From the NCBI RefSeq assembly GCF_000426625.1, contig NZ_KE384547.1, positions 356,986-420,985 on the forward strand: DNA of 64,000 nt, written 5' to 3'. Below the pieces are notes generated by a model. That model was given only the letters and a program-made list of their open reading frames with translations, was not told the DNA's origin and did no database searches. The position numbers and the translations under genes are program-made. The stretch's first letter is position 1, and each line of letters opens with the position of its first letter. This document shows, in pieces, positions 36,023 through 44,239 of this stretch. Origin of the DNA: Psychrilyobacter atlanticus DSM 19335. GTDB lineage: Bacteria > Fusobacteriota > Fusobacteriia > Fusobacteriales > Fusobacteriaceae.

Positions 36023-36679
36023 TTACTTTCTTCTGGCCGTGATCTTACTGACAATACTATTTCCTGTAAATTGAACTATTTGAACCAGTATTATTATACT
36101 GATAACCGATATGATCATTATATCTACCTGGAACCTCTGGTATCCATATCTGATTGCTACATCTCCTAAACCACCTCCTCCGATGGCTCCTGCCATGGCA
36201 GAGTATCCGATTAAATTAATTATAGTCAGGGTGATACCGTGAATAAGGCTTGGAAGTGCCTCTGGTATCAACACTTTGGTGATAATTTCAAATTTAGATG
36301 CTCCCAATGAGATAGAAGCTTCTATAATCCCTCTATCCACTTCACTAACTGCTCCCTCGATAATCCTGGCAACAAATGGTGCTGCTGAGATAGAAAGAGG
36401 TACAATACTGGCTGTAGACCCTATAGTCGTTCCGATGATAAATCGTGATATAGGTAAAACCAAGATCATCAATATAATAAATGGAAAGGATCTTCCTATG
36501 TTTATAATAAGATCTAAAACTTTATTCAATTTGTTCATTGACAGTATATTACCAGGTTTTGTGACATATAATAATATTCCTGTGGGGATCCCTATGATCA
36601 GGGAAAATATCACTGAAAAGAACACCATGTATATAGTTTCATTAAATGCTGGTAGGAGTAAACTTATAATTTTATCCAT
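36023..36679 (-). CDS. metI: Methionine ABC transporter permease
   Basis: A 218-residue inner-membrane permease with five spans. The EAA-type coupling loop (EASISLGASKFEIITKVLIPEALPSLIHG, about 125-153) and the ending segment SAMAGAIGGGGLGDVAIRYGYQRF are characteristic of MetI. It forms the channel with MetN. ATG 36679 overlaps the end of metN by 8 bases, so the two are translationally coupled. GAGGTG lies upstream within metN. Confidence 0.93.
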   Translation of the reverse strand: MDKIISLLLPAFNETIYMVFFSVIFSLIIGIPTGILLYVTKPGNILSMNKLNKVLDLIINIGRSFPFIILMILVLPISRFIIGTTIGSTASIVPLSISAAPFVARIIEGAVSEVDRGIIEASISLGASKFEIITKVLIPEALPSLIHGITLTIINLIGYSAMAGAIGGGGLGDVAIRYGYQRFQVDIMIISVISIIILVQIVQFTGNSIVSKITARRK

Positions 36680-37685
36680 TGTATAACACCTCAATTCCTA
36701 ATTTATTTTGTTTTAGCCATTCGATACTTTTTAATTGCTTTTCCATCTCACCGCTGAGTTCCAATATGAGGTAACCGACACTTTTAGTTACTAATTTATT
36801 GATACTCCCAGCCAGGATACTGATATCTATATCAAACTTTCTAATTAATTGAGAGATAATTGGTTTATCGATAGTCGCACCTATATAGGAGATTTTTATT
36901 ATCTTTCTGCCTTTCTTCTGAATGAATTCAACCTCGGTCTCCTCCTCTGGAATCAGATGTTTTATAAATTCCTGGGTAATGATAGTCTGAGGATTGGAAA
37001 ATATCTTTGTAACCTCCCCTTCTTCTACGACATTTCCTCCACCTAAAACAGCTACTTTATTGCATGAATCTCTGATAACTTCCATTTGATGGGTTATTAA
37101 AATGATAGTTAAATTTAATTTTTTCTGTATATCCTTTAATAAATTTAGGATGTTCTTGGTAGTTTTTGGATCTAGTGCACTGGTAGCTTCATCTGAAAGA
37201 AGGACTTTTGGATGATTAGCTAAAGCTCTAGCGATAGCGACTCTTTGTTTTTGTCCCCCGGATAACTGGGCTGGATAGCTATCAATCTTATCTTCTAATT
37301 CTACTAATTTTAGGAGTTCTATAATCCTGGGTTTTATCTTTTCCTTGGGATAATTAGCAACTTCTAAAGCAAAAGCTATGTTACCTCCTACACTCCTTGA
37401 ATTCATCAGGTTGAAGTGTTGGAAGATCATCCCTGTTTTTTTCCTGTATTCCTGCAACTCAGAATTATTAAAACCTAGGATATCTTTTTTATCTACTATG
37501 ATCTCTCCGCTGGTTGGTTCTTCTAATCTATTTAGGAGTCTTATAAGAGTTGATTTTCCAGCCCCACTGAGGCCGATAATCCCGTAGAAGTCCCCTTTTT
37601 TTATGTGTAAATTGATATTTTTTAGTGCGTCGACACTGATACTATTGCTAGTGTAAGTTTTTTTGATGTTTTTAATCTGAATCAT
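36672..37685 (-). CDS. metN: Methionine ABC transporter ATP-binding protein
   Basis: A 337-residue ATPase. Walker A GLSGAGKST (about 38-46), signature LSGGQKQRVAIARAL, Walker B VLLSDEATSALDP and the H-loop ILITHQMEV are intact. The C-terminal NIL/ACT-type domain (about 255-337) binds methionine and inhibits transport in E. coli MetN, so feedback inhibition is expected. ATG 37685 is chosen because AAAGGAG precedes it; the longer frame runs back through a repeat. The gene sits behind a 300-nt leader with a Met-rich peptide and a terminator, so its transcription is probably attenuated by methionine supply. Confidence 0.94.
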   Translation of the reverse strand: MIQIKNIKKTYTSNSISVDALKNINLHIKKGDFYGIIGLSGAGKSTLIRLLNRLEEPTSGEIIVDKKDILGFNNSELQEYRKKTGMIFQHFNLMNSRSVGGNIAFALEVANYPKEKIKPRIIELLKLVELEDKIDSYPAQLSGGQKQRVAIARALANHPKVLLSDEATSALDPKTTKNILNLLKDIQKKLNLTIILITHQMEVIRDSCNKVAVLGGGNVVEEGEVTKIFSNPQTIITQEFIKHLIPEEETEVEFIQKKGRKIIKISYIGATIDKPIISQLIRKFDIDISILAGSINKLVTKSVGYLILELSGEMEKQLKSIEWLKQNKLGIEVLYNG

Positions 37686-37710
37686 AATCTTATCTCCTTT
37701 TAAAATTTTT

Positions 37711-37740
37711 AATAAAAAGCAACGTGACGTTGCATCCATA
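37711..37740. repeat. Copy of a 30-bp hairpin repeat in the metN leader
   Basis: AATAAAAAGCAACGTGACGT followed by TGCATCCATA matches 46142-46172 at the end of the LacI gene except for one base substitution, one indel and the ends. GCAACG-TGA-CGTTGC is a perfect 6-bp hairpin; on the minus strand it is followed by TTTTTATT, so it could act as a second weak terminator before metN. Confidence 0.7.
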
Positions 37741-37803
37741 ATAAGCGTCAATTAAAGATTTTATAAAATTTAGGTTATATAATAATCTGTAATTTCCTAG
37801 CTA

Positions 37804-37837
37804 ATAAAAAAAGCCTGTGGCGTCTACCACAGGCTTT
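37804..37837 (-). terminator. Intrinsic terminator in the metN leader (attenuator)
   Basis: On the minus strand AAAGCCTGTGG and CCACAGGCTTT (37837-37827 and 37820-37810) form an 11-bp stem with a six-base loop, then a run of T. It lies about 120 bases upstream of metN and 80 bases after the leader peptide stop codon, so it can only matter as a regulated stop. Confidence 0.85.
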
Positions 37838-37859
37838 CGTAATTGCTTGAAAGATGTTT

Positions 37860-37896
37860 GGCAGACTCATGTAATTAATTACAAAATGAGTCTGCC
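37860..37896 (-). promoter_or_regulatory. Strong hairpin between leader peptide and attenuator terminator
   Basis: GGCAGACTCAT (37860-37870) pairs perfectly with ATGAGTCTGCC (37886-37896), and the loop contains the self-complementary GTAATTAATTAC. It lacks a T-run, so it is not itself a terminator. Its minus-strand segment 37886-37877 can alternatively pair over 10 bp (one U-G) with 37844-37835, overlapping the start of the terminator stem. A second hairpin, CTTAAATT/AATTTAAG (37897-37916), abuts the leader stop codon. Confidence 0.7.
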
Positions 37897-37916
37897 CTTA
37901 AATTAAATAATTTAAG

Positions 37917-37976
37917 TTACAAACCCTTCCAAAGCATCATCATCATATTTAATTGTCTGAATTCAAAATTTCTCAT
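37917..37976 (-). CDS. Methionine-rich leader peptide of the metNIQ operon
   Basis: A 19-codon frame on the minus strand: MRNFEFRQLN-MMMM-LWKGL. Codons 11-14 (37946-37935) are four consecutive ATG. GAGGA (37989-37985) lies 8 bases before the start, and a consensus promoter lies about 30 bp further upstream. The stop codon is followed by two hairpins and an intrinsic terminator before metN. This is the classical arrangement of a ribosome-mediated attenuator (as for trp, his and leu leader peptides), here with methionine as the sensed amino acid. Function is inferred from arrangement and composition, but both fit well. Confidence 0.82.
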   Translation of the reverse strand: MRNFEFRQLNMMMMLWKGL

Positions 37977-38008
37977 AACAATCTTCCTCGCTTAATAATT
38001 TTTTTTAG

Positions 38009-38037
38009 ATAATAACATGGTTTTTTGGAGATGTAAA
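38009..38037 (-). promoter_or_regulatory. Sigma-70 promoter of the metN leader and metNIQ
   Basis: On the minus strand TTTACA (38037-38032), a 17-bp spacer and TATTAT (38014-38009). Predicted start near 38002, 26 bases before the leader peptide ATG. Confidence 0.75.
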
Positions 38038-38147
38038 GAAAAAACTAAAAAAAAATACTTTAGTGTTATTTTTTTCATATGAAAAGAGGATAAAGTATTT
38101 GTTTTTAGTATCGCAGATTTTAGAACTTAAAATTATACAAAATAAGG

Positions 38148-38176
38148 TTAACATAGGAGTGTACTTGTTATATACT
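38148..38176 (+). promoter_or_regulatory. Sigma-70 promoter of the homoserine dehydrogenase gene
   Basis: TTAACA (38148-38153), 17-bp spacer, TATACT (38171-38176); predicted start about 30 bp before ATG 38214. Confidence 0.75.
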
Positions 38177-38213
38177 ATGTATTATGTGATATGACAAATT
38201 TTTGAGGTGAGAC

Positions 38214-39242
38214 ATGAGGATAGCACTTATAGGATGCGGAGGAGTTGGGAAATCATTTTTAAAATTAATGGGAGAAAACAATAAATATTCCATAAAAAAA
38301 GAATTAACAATAAATTATATATTAGGTTCCAAGGGTGGGATTTATAATGATAAAGGAATTAATTGTTTAGAGGTTTTAAATTTTTTAGAATTAAACAATA
38401 AAATATATGAATATCCACATGGTGGAAGAGAAGATATTGATTTTGAATTCCTCATGGGAAAACTGGATATAGATATCCTTGTTGAATTAACTCCTACAAA
38501 TAAAGATACGGGAGAACCTGCAATAACTTATATGAGGAGAGTATTAAAAAAAGGAATTCATGTGGTTACGGGGAATAAAGGGCCGATATTATTAGCTTAT
38601 AACGAATTAAATACTTTAGCATCCCAAAATAGTGTACAACTAGGTATAGGGTGTACTACAGGAGGAGCATTACCGTCAATAAATGCTGGGCTTATAGATA
38701 TGGCAGGAGCTAAAATATTATCAATTGAAGGGGTTTTAAATGGAAGTACTAATTTTATATTAAGAGAGATGGCAGAATCTAAAGTCGAATATTCAACAGC
38801 ACTGGAAAAAGCTCAAAAATTGGGGATAGCAGAAACTGATCCAAGTTTAGATGTAGATGGATGGGATACTGCTTCAAAACTACTTATTTTAACCAATGTT
38901 CTTATGGGTCAGGAGAAAAAAATGGAAGATATTGCAGTAGAGGGAATAACTAATTTAAATATTAAAGATATTGAAACTGCAATGGAAAACAGGGAAAAAT
39001 ATAAACTAATAGGGAAAACTCAAATTACAGATGGAAAATATATAATGACTGTCAAACCCGAAAGAATAAAGAGTGATCATCCTCTATATGGTGTAGAAGG
39101 AAAAAATAAAGCTGTTAAATATACTTCTGATACATTAGGGGATTTAACAGTTATAGGAGGTGCCTCAGGAACACTTCCTGCAGCGGCTTCAATTTATAGA
39201 GATATAATTAATATCGTGAGAGGGTATAAATTTTCTAATTGA
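38214..39242 (+). CDS. hom: Homoserine dehydrogenase, short form without ACT domain
   Basis: A 342-residue NAD(P)-dependent enzyme interconverting aspartate semialdehyde and homoserine. The N-terminal Rossmann motif is GCGGVGKSF (8-16). The catalytic domain has VVTGNKGP, GCTTGGALPSINA, EGVLNGSTNFIL and GIAETDPSLDVDGWDTASKL with the usual catalytic Asp and Lys. It ends where the regulatory ACT domain of longer enzymes would begin, so threonine feedback is probably absent. It is divergent from metNIQ; homoserine is a methionine and threonine precursor. GAGGTGAG precedes ATG 38214. Confidence 0.88.
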   Translation: MRIALIGCGGVGKSFLKLMGENNKYSIKKELTINYILGSKGGIYNDKGINCLEVLNFLELNNKIYEYPHGGREDIDFEFLMGKLDIDILVELTPTNKDTGEPAITYMRRVLKKGIHVVTGNKGPILLAYNELNTLASQNSVQLGIGCTTGGALPSINAGLIDMAGAKILSIEGVLNGSTNFILREMAESKVEYSTALEKAQKLGIAETDPSLDVDGWDTASKLLILTNVLMGQEKKMEDIAVEGITNLNIKDIETAMENREKYKLIGKTQITDGKYIMTVKPERIKSDHPLYGVEGKNKAVKYTSDTLGDLTVIGGASGTLPAAASIYRDIINIVRGYKFSN

Positions 39243-39291
39243 AATTAACCTTTAAAAATAAGAGAATGTTTTATTATAATTAGGAGGAAAG

Positions 39292-41016
39292 ATGAAATTA
39301 ACAGATATTTTTGAACATTTTAAACCCCATAAAAAATTGTTTATCTTGGATTTTACAAGTGCATTTTTTATGGCAATGATAGATTTGGCGTTCCCGGTGT
39401 TTACCCAGAGGATAATAGACGTAGAGCTGCCAAATAAAAATTATAAATTTTTTATAATTTTGATCGTAATTTTGGTAATCCTACAGGGAATAAGAGCTAT
39501 TTTGGCCTATATAGTGACCTATTACGGGCACAAGATGGGGGTAAATATAAGATACGATATGAGAAATAAACTATTTCGTCACTTGCAGAAATTATCCCTG
39601 TCTTACTATGATAATGCTAAAACAGGAACGATAATGTCCAGAGTTATGGGAGATCTTGAGATATTGTCTGAGCTTGCTCACCACGGTCCTGAAGATCTAT
39701 TTATAATAATAGTTACCTTCATAGGTTCATTTATCTTGATGATAAATCTAAATGTTACTTTGACTTTAGTAGTGTTTGCAATCCTACCTTTTTATATCTA
39801 TTTTGTGATTAAAGAAAACAAAAAGATGAAGAGAGCTTTTAAAGATTATAGGGTAGTGTCGGCAGAAGTTAATTCCCATTTAGAAGATAGTATAGCAGGG
39901 GTTAGAGTTGTAAAAGCATTTGGAAATGAAAAAACAAGTTCGAAAAACTTTGACGGATATAATAAAAAAGTAGCAGACAGTTTGATGAAGGCGTTTGAGC
40001 CAATAAGTATATTGACTAGTGCAACTGGGTTATTTTCTGGTGGAATCCAAATTATAATCTTGGTCCTAGGTGGAACTATGGTGATGAAAGGGCAATTGAC
40101 AATAGGTATATTGATTGCTTTTTTACTCTTTGTAAACAGGTTTTTAGACCCAATAAAGAGAATTATTTCATTTTTAGAGATGTACCAACAAGGAACTGTG
40201 GGTTATGAAAGATTTTGTGAGGTTATGGATATCGATCCCGATATAAAAGATAGTGAAGGAGCTAAAAATTTAGAAGACATTTCAGGAAATTTAGAGTTTA
40301 AATCTGTAGATTTTTCATATAATGACGGAGAAGTAATCTTGAAAGACTTTAATTTAGATATAAAAGCTGGAGAAAAGGTAGCTTTAGTTGGTCCTAGTGG
40401 AGCCGGAAAATCTACAATATGCAGTTTGTTGCCGAGATTTTATGATGTAAGCCGTGGGGAAATCATTATAGATGGTGTCGATGTTAAGATGATAACTCAG
40501 AATTCGTTGAGAAAAAATATAGGTATTGTTCAGCAGGATGTATATTTATTCCATGGAACTATAGGAGATAATATAGGTTTAGGAAAGATTGATGCTAGTG
40601 AAGATGAGATAGAGAGAGCAGCGTCAATGGCTAATGCACTGGAATTTATAAATGAACTACCTAATGGTATGAATACTTTAGTAGGAGAACGGGGAGTTAA
40701 ATTATCAGGGGGACAAAAACAAAGGATATCTATTGCCAGAATATTTTTGAAAAATCCAAAAATTTTAATATTAGATGAAGCTACCAGTGCTCTAGACAAC
40801 CAAACTGAAAAATATATCCAAGATTCATTGGCTAAATTATCAGAGGGTAGAACAACTCTTACGATAGCCCACAGACTGACAACTATAAAAAATTCAGATA
40901 ATATAATTTATTTGGATAAAGACGGAATCCAGGAAGAGGGAACCCATGAAGAACTCATAGAGAAAAAGGGAAAATATGAAAAACTGTATAACTCTGAGTT
41001 TCATGGATTTGTATGA
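39292..41016 (+). CDS. ABC exporter, fused permease-ATPase (MsbA/multidrug type)
   Basis: A 574-residue half-transporter: six-span ABC1 membrane domain (about 1-310) and an ATPase domain with Walker A GPSGAGKST (about 365-373), signature LSGGQKQR, Walker B ILILDEATSALD and the H-loop AHRL. It would work as a homodimer exporting a lipid, peptide or drug. Only one half-transporter gene is present, so a heterodimer is unlikely. It follows hom by 49 bp with its own TTATAATTAGGAGG region, and the glycyl radical enzyme follows 52 bp later. Cargo is unknown. Confidence 0.9.
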   Translation: MKLTDIFEHFKPHKKLFILDFTSAFFMAMIDLAFPVFTQRIIDVELPNKNYKFFIILIVILVILQGIRAILAYIVTYYGHKMGVNIRYDMRNKLFRHLQKLSLSYYDNAKTGTIMSRVMGDLEILSELAHHGPEDLFIIIVTFIGSFILMINLNVTLTLVVFAILPFYIYFVIKENKKMKRAFKDYRVVSAEVNSHLEDSIAGVRVVKAFGNEKTSSKNFDGYNKKVADSLMKAFEPISILTSATGLFSGGIQIIILVLGGTMVMKGQLTIGILIAFLLFVNRFLDPIKRIISFLEMYQQGTVGYERFCEVMDIDPDIKDSEGAKNLEDISGNLEFKSVDFSYNDGEVILKDFNLDIKAGEKVALVGPSGAGKSTICSLLPRFYDVSRGEIIIDGVDVKMITQNSLRKNIGIVQQDVYLFHGTIGDNIGLGKIDASEDEIERAASMANALEFINELPNGMNTLVGERGVKLSGGQKQRISIARIFLKNPKILILDEATSALDNQTEKYIQDSLAKLSEGRTTLTIAHRLTTIKNSDNIIYLDKDGIQEEGTHEELIEKKGKYEKLYNSEFHGFV

Positions 41017-41068
41017 TATAATTAGATAGAACTTTGATCACGAAGAAAATGAAAAAAGGAGAGAAATT

Positions 41069-42565
41069 ATGAGTATATTGGATATAATTAAAGACACAAA
41101 TATTACTTTTGAGCAAAGGGTATTGGGGTTAGCCCGTGCTGCAGAAAATAGCATAGATGTATTAGAGATGACAGATTATGTAAAAGAATATAGGGAAGCG
41201 GGAATTATATGTGATTTATTTGAGGGAAATGCACCATATAGACCGAGATATATCTTGCCTGATTACGATAAATTTATTAAGGGTGGATGTGAATTTTTAA
41301 ATATTACACCTCCTACAGATATTTGGGAAGCGACAAATAATTTATTGATGTTTTATAAACATGTACCATCCATAACGACTATGCCTGTATATATAGGAAA
41401 TATAGACTACCTTTTGGAAAAATTCGTGACAGATGAAAATGAGGATGAGTGTTATAGAGCTATAAAATTATTTTTAAAGCATATAGATACAACTATAACA
41501 GACTCATTTTGCCATGCTAACATAGGACCCCGTGAAACAAAGGCTGGAATGTTGATATTAAAAGCTATGAGAGAATTAGAATTACCTACTCCTAATCTGA
41601 CATTAAAATATAGTGAAGAAACTACAAATAAGTTAGCTATTGAATCTATAAATACAGCTTTGGTTACAGCAAAACCTAGTTTTGCCAAAGACAGTATGTA
41701 CAGGGAAGATTTTGGTGGAAATGAATATGGGATAGTGAGCTGCTATAATGGTTTAGAAGTAAGCGGAGGAGCTCATACCTTAGTTAGGGTAAGGTTGGGA
41801 AGATTAGCTAAAAAAGCTACTAATAAATCTGATTTTATGGAAAATGTTTTACCGAAAGTAGCCCATGAGATGCTTGGGTACATAGATGAAAGAATTAGAT
41901 TTATATTGGAGGAATCGGTATTTTTTCAGGTGAATTTCTTAGTTGCAGAAGGATTTATAAAAAAAGAGAAATTTACAGGACTCTTTGGAATGGTTGGATT
42001 AGCTGAGTGTGTAAATCATCTGATGGAACTAGAAGGAAAGAATGGAAGGTTCGGAAGTGATGATCTAGCCAATGAATTAGGTGAAAATATAGTAAAAACT
42101 CTTACGAAAATAATAAAAGATCACAAGTGTAAATATTTTGAGAGTGAAGAGAAAAAACATCTTTTACACTCCCAAGTAGGGATTGAAACCGATGCAGGAG
42201 AGAGCCCAGGGTGTAGAATACCAATTGGTGAGGAACCAGAAATATTTGAACATATAGTACAGGCTTCTCCATTTCATAAATATTTTGCCAGTGGAATAGG
42301 AGATATATATTCATTTGACGAAACCTATAAAAAGAATCCTCAGGCGATCTTAGATATAATAAATGGTGGATTTAATATGGGGCTTAGATTTTTTTCTATG
42401 TATGGTAGTGATTGTGACGTAGTCAGAGTTACAGGATATTTGGTAAAAAAATCTGAGATGGAAAAATTAGACCAGGGAAAAGTAGTCTTGAGAGATACAA
42501 CTATTCTGGGAAAAGGTGCCAGAGATAATGGAAGGGTATTAGATAGAAAATTACGAAAAAAATAA
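41069..42565 (+). CDS. yjjI: YjjI-family glycyl radical enzyme (function unknown)
   Basis: A 498-residue protein I assign to the YjjI (DUF3029) group. Near the C-terminus RVTGY carries the expected glycyl radical residue Gly456. Cys225 in GIVSCYNGLE is the best candidate for the catalytic thiyl cysteine. The protein is shorter than pyruvate formate-lyase and lacks its paired Cys-Cys and its long N-terminus. The matching YjjW-type activase is encoded 297 bp downstream. The family's substrate is, as far as I know, not established. In E. coli yjjI-yjjW adjoin the deo nucleoside genes; here the ribose module starts about 2.6 kb away, which may or may not be meaningful. Confidence 0.87.
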   Translation: MSILDIIKDTNITFEQRVLGLARAAENSIDVLEMTDYVKEYREAGIICDLFEGNAPYRPRYILPDYDKFIKGGCEFLNITPPTDIWEATNNLLMFYKHVPSITTMPVYIGNIDYLLEKFVTDENEDECYRAIKLFLKHIDTTITDSFCHANIGPRETKAGMLILKAMRELELPTPNLTLKYSEETTNKLAIESINTALVTAKPSFAKDSMYREDFGGNEYGIVSCYNGLEVSGGAHTLVRVRLGRLAKKATNKSDFMENVLPKVAHEMLGYIDERIRFILEESVFFQVNFLVAEGFIKKEKFTGLFGMVGLAECVNHLMELEGKNGRFGSDDLANELGENIVKTLTKIIKDHKCKYFESEEKKHLLHSQVGIETDAGESPGCRIPIGEEPEIFEHIVQASPFHKYFASGIGDIYSFDETYKKNPQAILDIINGGFNMGLRFFSMYGSDCDVVRVTGYLVKKSEMEKLDQGKVVLRDTTILGKGARDNGRVLDRKLRKK

Positions 42566-42598
42566 TGATTTTTAGACCTCACCTGTCCTACTGGACAT

Positions 42599-42622
42599 CC
42601 TCTCCTAATTGTAGGAGAGGAA
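42599..42622. repeat. Hairpin downstream of the YjjI-type gene
   Basis: CCTCTCCTA and TAGGAGAGG around ATTG make a 9-bp perfect stem with no T-run after it. It may stabilise or separate the two-gene message. Confidence 0.55.
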
Positions 42623-42644
42623 TAAAATCATATTAGGAAAAAAA

Positions 42645-42830
42645 CTTAGTCACAGAGATACACAGAGGAGAAATAAAGCCACACAGAGAAAAAATAAAAA
42701 TTCTGTGTCGAAAAAATAAAATAAAATAAAATAAAATATAATTAGAGGTAATTAGTGATACATTTGAATTTCTTTATGAAATGATAAAGAAATTTAATAC
42801 TCGTATAACTTTGATGGCAAAAAAGATTTA
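42645..42830. repeat. Intergenic repeat of the 'cacagag' family, with (TAAAA)n tract
   Basis: TTAGTCACAGAGATACACAG, an internal echo (cacacagagaaa), an inverted ttctgtgtcg, a five-unit AAAAT/TAAAA microsatellite (about 42712-42738) and a tail ttgatggcaaaaaag. It parallels the copies at 17742, 35850 and 47260. Confidence 0.6.
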
Positions 42831-42862
42831 GATTTAGAATTTAGTAAGGGAAGAGTGAGTTT

Positions 42863-43738
42863 ATGAGAAGGGCAAAAATAAATAAGATAATAAAATTTTC
42901 CAACGTGGATGGTCCAGGAAATCGGATGAGTATATTTTTTCAGGGGTGTAACTATAACTGTTTGTATTGTCACAACCCTGAGACTATAAATATGTGTAAT
43001 TCATGTGGAACTTGTGTAGGTAGTTGTCCTGTAGGAGCGCTTAGTATAGTAGATTCAAAGGTTTGCTGGGATAAAAAACTATGTGTAGAATGTGATAGAT
43101 GTACAAATATTTGTCTGATAGACTCATCTCCTAAAACTATGGATTACAGCGTTGAAGAACTTTTGAAAGAGATAAAAAAAGTCAGCGGTTTTATTCGTGG
43201 AATAACTGTAAGTGGTGGAGAAGCTACCTTAAACTATGAATTTATAACTGAGTTATTTAAAGAAGTGAAAAAATTAGGACTGACGACCTTTGTAGATACT
43301 AATGGTTCCCTAGATCTGAGGGAAGATATCTACAGTGAGTTTATCAAGGTAACAGATAATTTTATGGTAGATATGAAGGTATGGAGTGAAAAAAAACATA
43401 AAGATCTCACAGGCGTAGATAACCTTAGTGTGAAAAAAAATATAGAATTTTTAGGGGAATTAGGGAAGCTGTATGAGGTAAGGACGGTAGTTGTACCTGA
43501 ATTTTTAGATAACCTAGAAACTGTTACTGAAGTATCTAAACTGATAGGTAGTATAAACTCTAAAAATCAATTAGATGAAAGGATTATCTATAAACTTATA
43601 AAATATAGGCAGATAGGTGTGAAAAAAGAAAATCTAGAAGGGAAACTCCTAGACTTAACAAGCCCTGCAGATGAAATAATGGAGAAGTTATCTAAAGTTG
43701 CAAAAGAAAATGGGGTACAAAAAGTAATTATAATCTGA
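42863..43738 (+). CDS. yjjW: YjjW-family glycyl radical enzyme activase (radical SAM)
   Basis: A 291-residue radical SAM enzyme. Cys29-x3-Cys33-x2-Cys36 (GCNYNCLYC) binds the SAM cluster. Two inserted ferredoxin-type clusters follow: Cys45, 48, 51, 55 and Cys74, 77, 80, 84. This is the architecture of activases for the non-PFL glycyl radical enzymes, including YjjW. ITVSGGEATLNYEF supplies the SAM-binding GGE motif, and FVDTNG is also conserved. It would abstract hydrogen from Gly456 of the upstream YjjI-type enzyme. An in-frame ATG follows GGGAAGAG. Confidence 0.9.
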   Translation: MRRAKINKIIKFSNVDGPGNRMSIFFQGCNYNCLYCHNPETINMCNSCGTCVGSCPVGALSIVDSKVCWDKKLCVECDRCTNICLIDSSPKTMDYSVEELLKEIKKVSGFIRGITVSGGEATLNYEFITELFKEVKKLGLTTFVDTNGSLDLREDIYSEFIKVTDNFMVDMKVWSEKKHKDLTGVDNLSVKKNIEFLGELGKLYEVRTVVVPEFLDNLETVTEVSKLIGSINSKNQLDERIIYKLIKYRQIGVKKENLEGKLLDLTSPADEIMEKLSKVAKENGVQKVIII

Positions 43739-43767
43739 TTGACAGATAATAACAGATATGGTAAAAT
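43739..43767 (+). promoter_or_regulatory. Sigma-70 promoter of rplS
   Basis: A perfect TTGACA (43739-43744), 17-bp spacer and TAAAAT (43762-43767), starting at the base after the activase stop codon. It yields a 5' leader of about 70 bases in which an autoregulatory L19 site could lie, though no recognisable structure was proven. Confidence 0.75.
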
Positions 43768-43846
43768 GATTAAGTTAAAAATCGGATATTCCTCTGTAAC
43801 CTATATGCGTTATTAAGAATGTCTTAGAACTTAGGAGGCAATACAA

Positions 43847-44197
43847 ATGAAAGAAAAATTAATCGCGTTAGTAGAAAAAGATTACATCAGAACTGATTTA
43901 CCTGAATTTAAAGCTGGAGATACTTTAAACGTTTCTTTAAAAGTTAAAGAAGGGGAAAAAGAAAGAATCCAACATTTCGAAGGTGTAGTAATCAGAGTAA
44001 ATGGTGGAGGAGTTGCTAAGACTTTCACAATCAGAAAAGTAACTGCTGGATTTGGAGTAGAGAGAATATTACCTGTTAACTCACCAATGATCGACAGTAT
44101 TGAAGTTAAGAGAATCGGAAAAGTTAGAAGAGCAAGATTATTCTACCTTAGAGGATTATCTGGTAAGAAAGCTAGAATCACTGAACTTAGAAAGTAA
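43847..44197 (+). CDS. rplS: 50S ribosomal protein L19
   Basis: A 116-residue protein at the 30S-50S interface. [44 protein letters not shown] and [18 protein letters not shown] are classic L19 blocks, and the length is normal. AGGAGG precedes ATG 43847. Here the gene stands alone with its own promoter and terminator rather than in the usual rpsP-rimM-trmD-rplS order. Confidence 0.96.
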   Translation: MKEKLIALVEKDYIRTDLPEFKAGDTLNVSLKVKEGEKERIQHFEGVVIRVNGGGVAKTFTIRKVTAGFGVERILPVNSPMIDSIEVKRIGKVRRARLFYLRGLSGKKARITELRK

Positions 44198-44208
44198 TTA
44201 TAACTTTG

Positions 44209-44239
44209 AAAGCATCGAGGAAACTCGATGCTTTTTTTA
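44209..44239 (+). terminator. Intrinsic terminator after rplS
   Basis: AGCATCGAG, a GAAA tetraloop and CTCGATGCT, followed by seven T. It abuts the convergent ArsC-like gene. Confidence 0.88.

Noticed and set aside
37686..38002. SAM riboswitch or methionine T-box in the metN leader
   Set aside because: The leader lacks the SAM-I core and the T-box sequence; the Met-run peptide plus terminator explains it better.
42566..42862. CRISPR or small RNA gene between the YjjI- and YjjW-type genes
   Set aside because: No regular direct repeats with spacers; the gap is a hairpin, a (TAAAA)n tract and a dispersed repeat.
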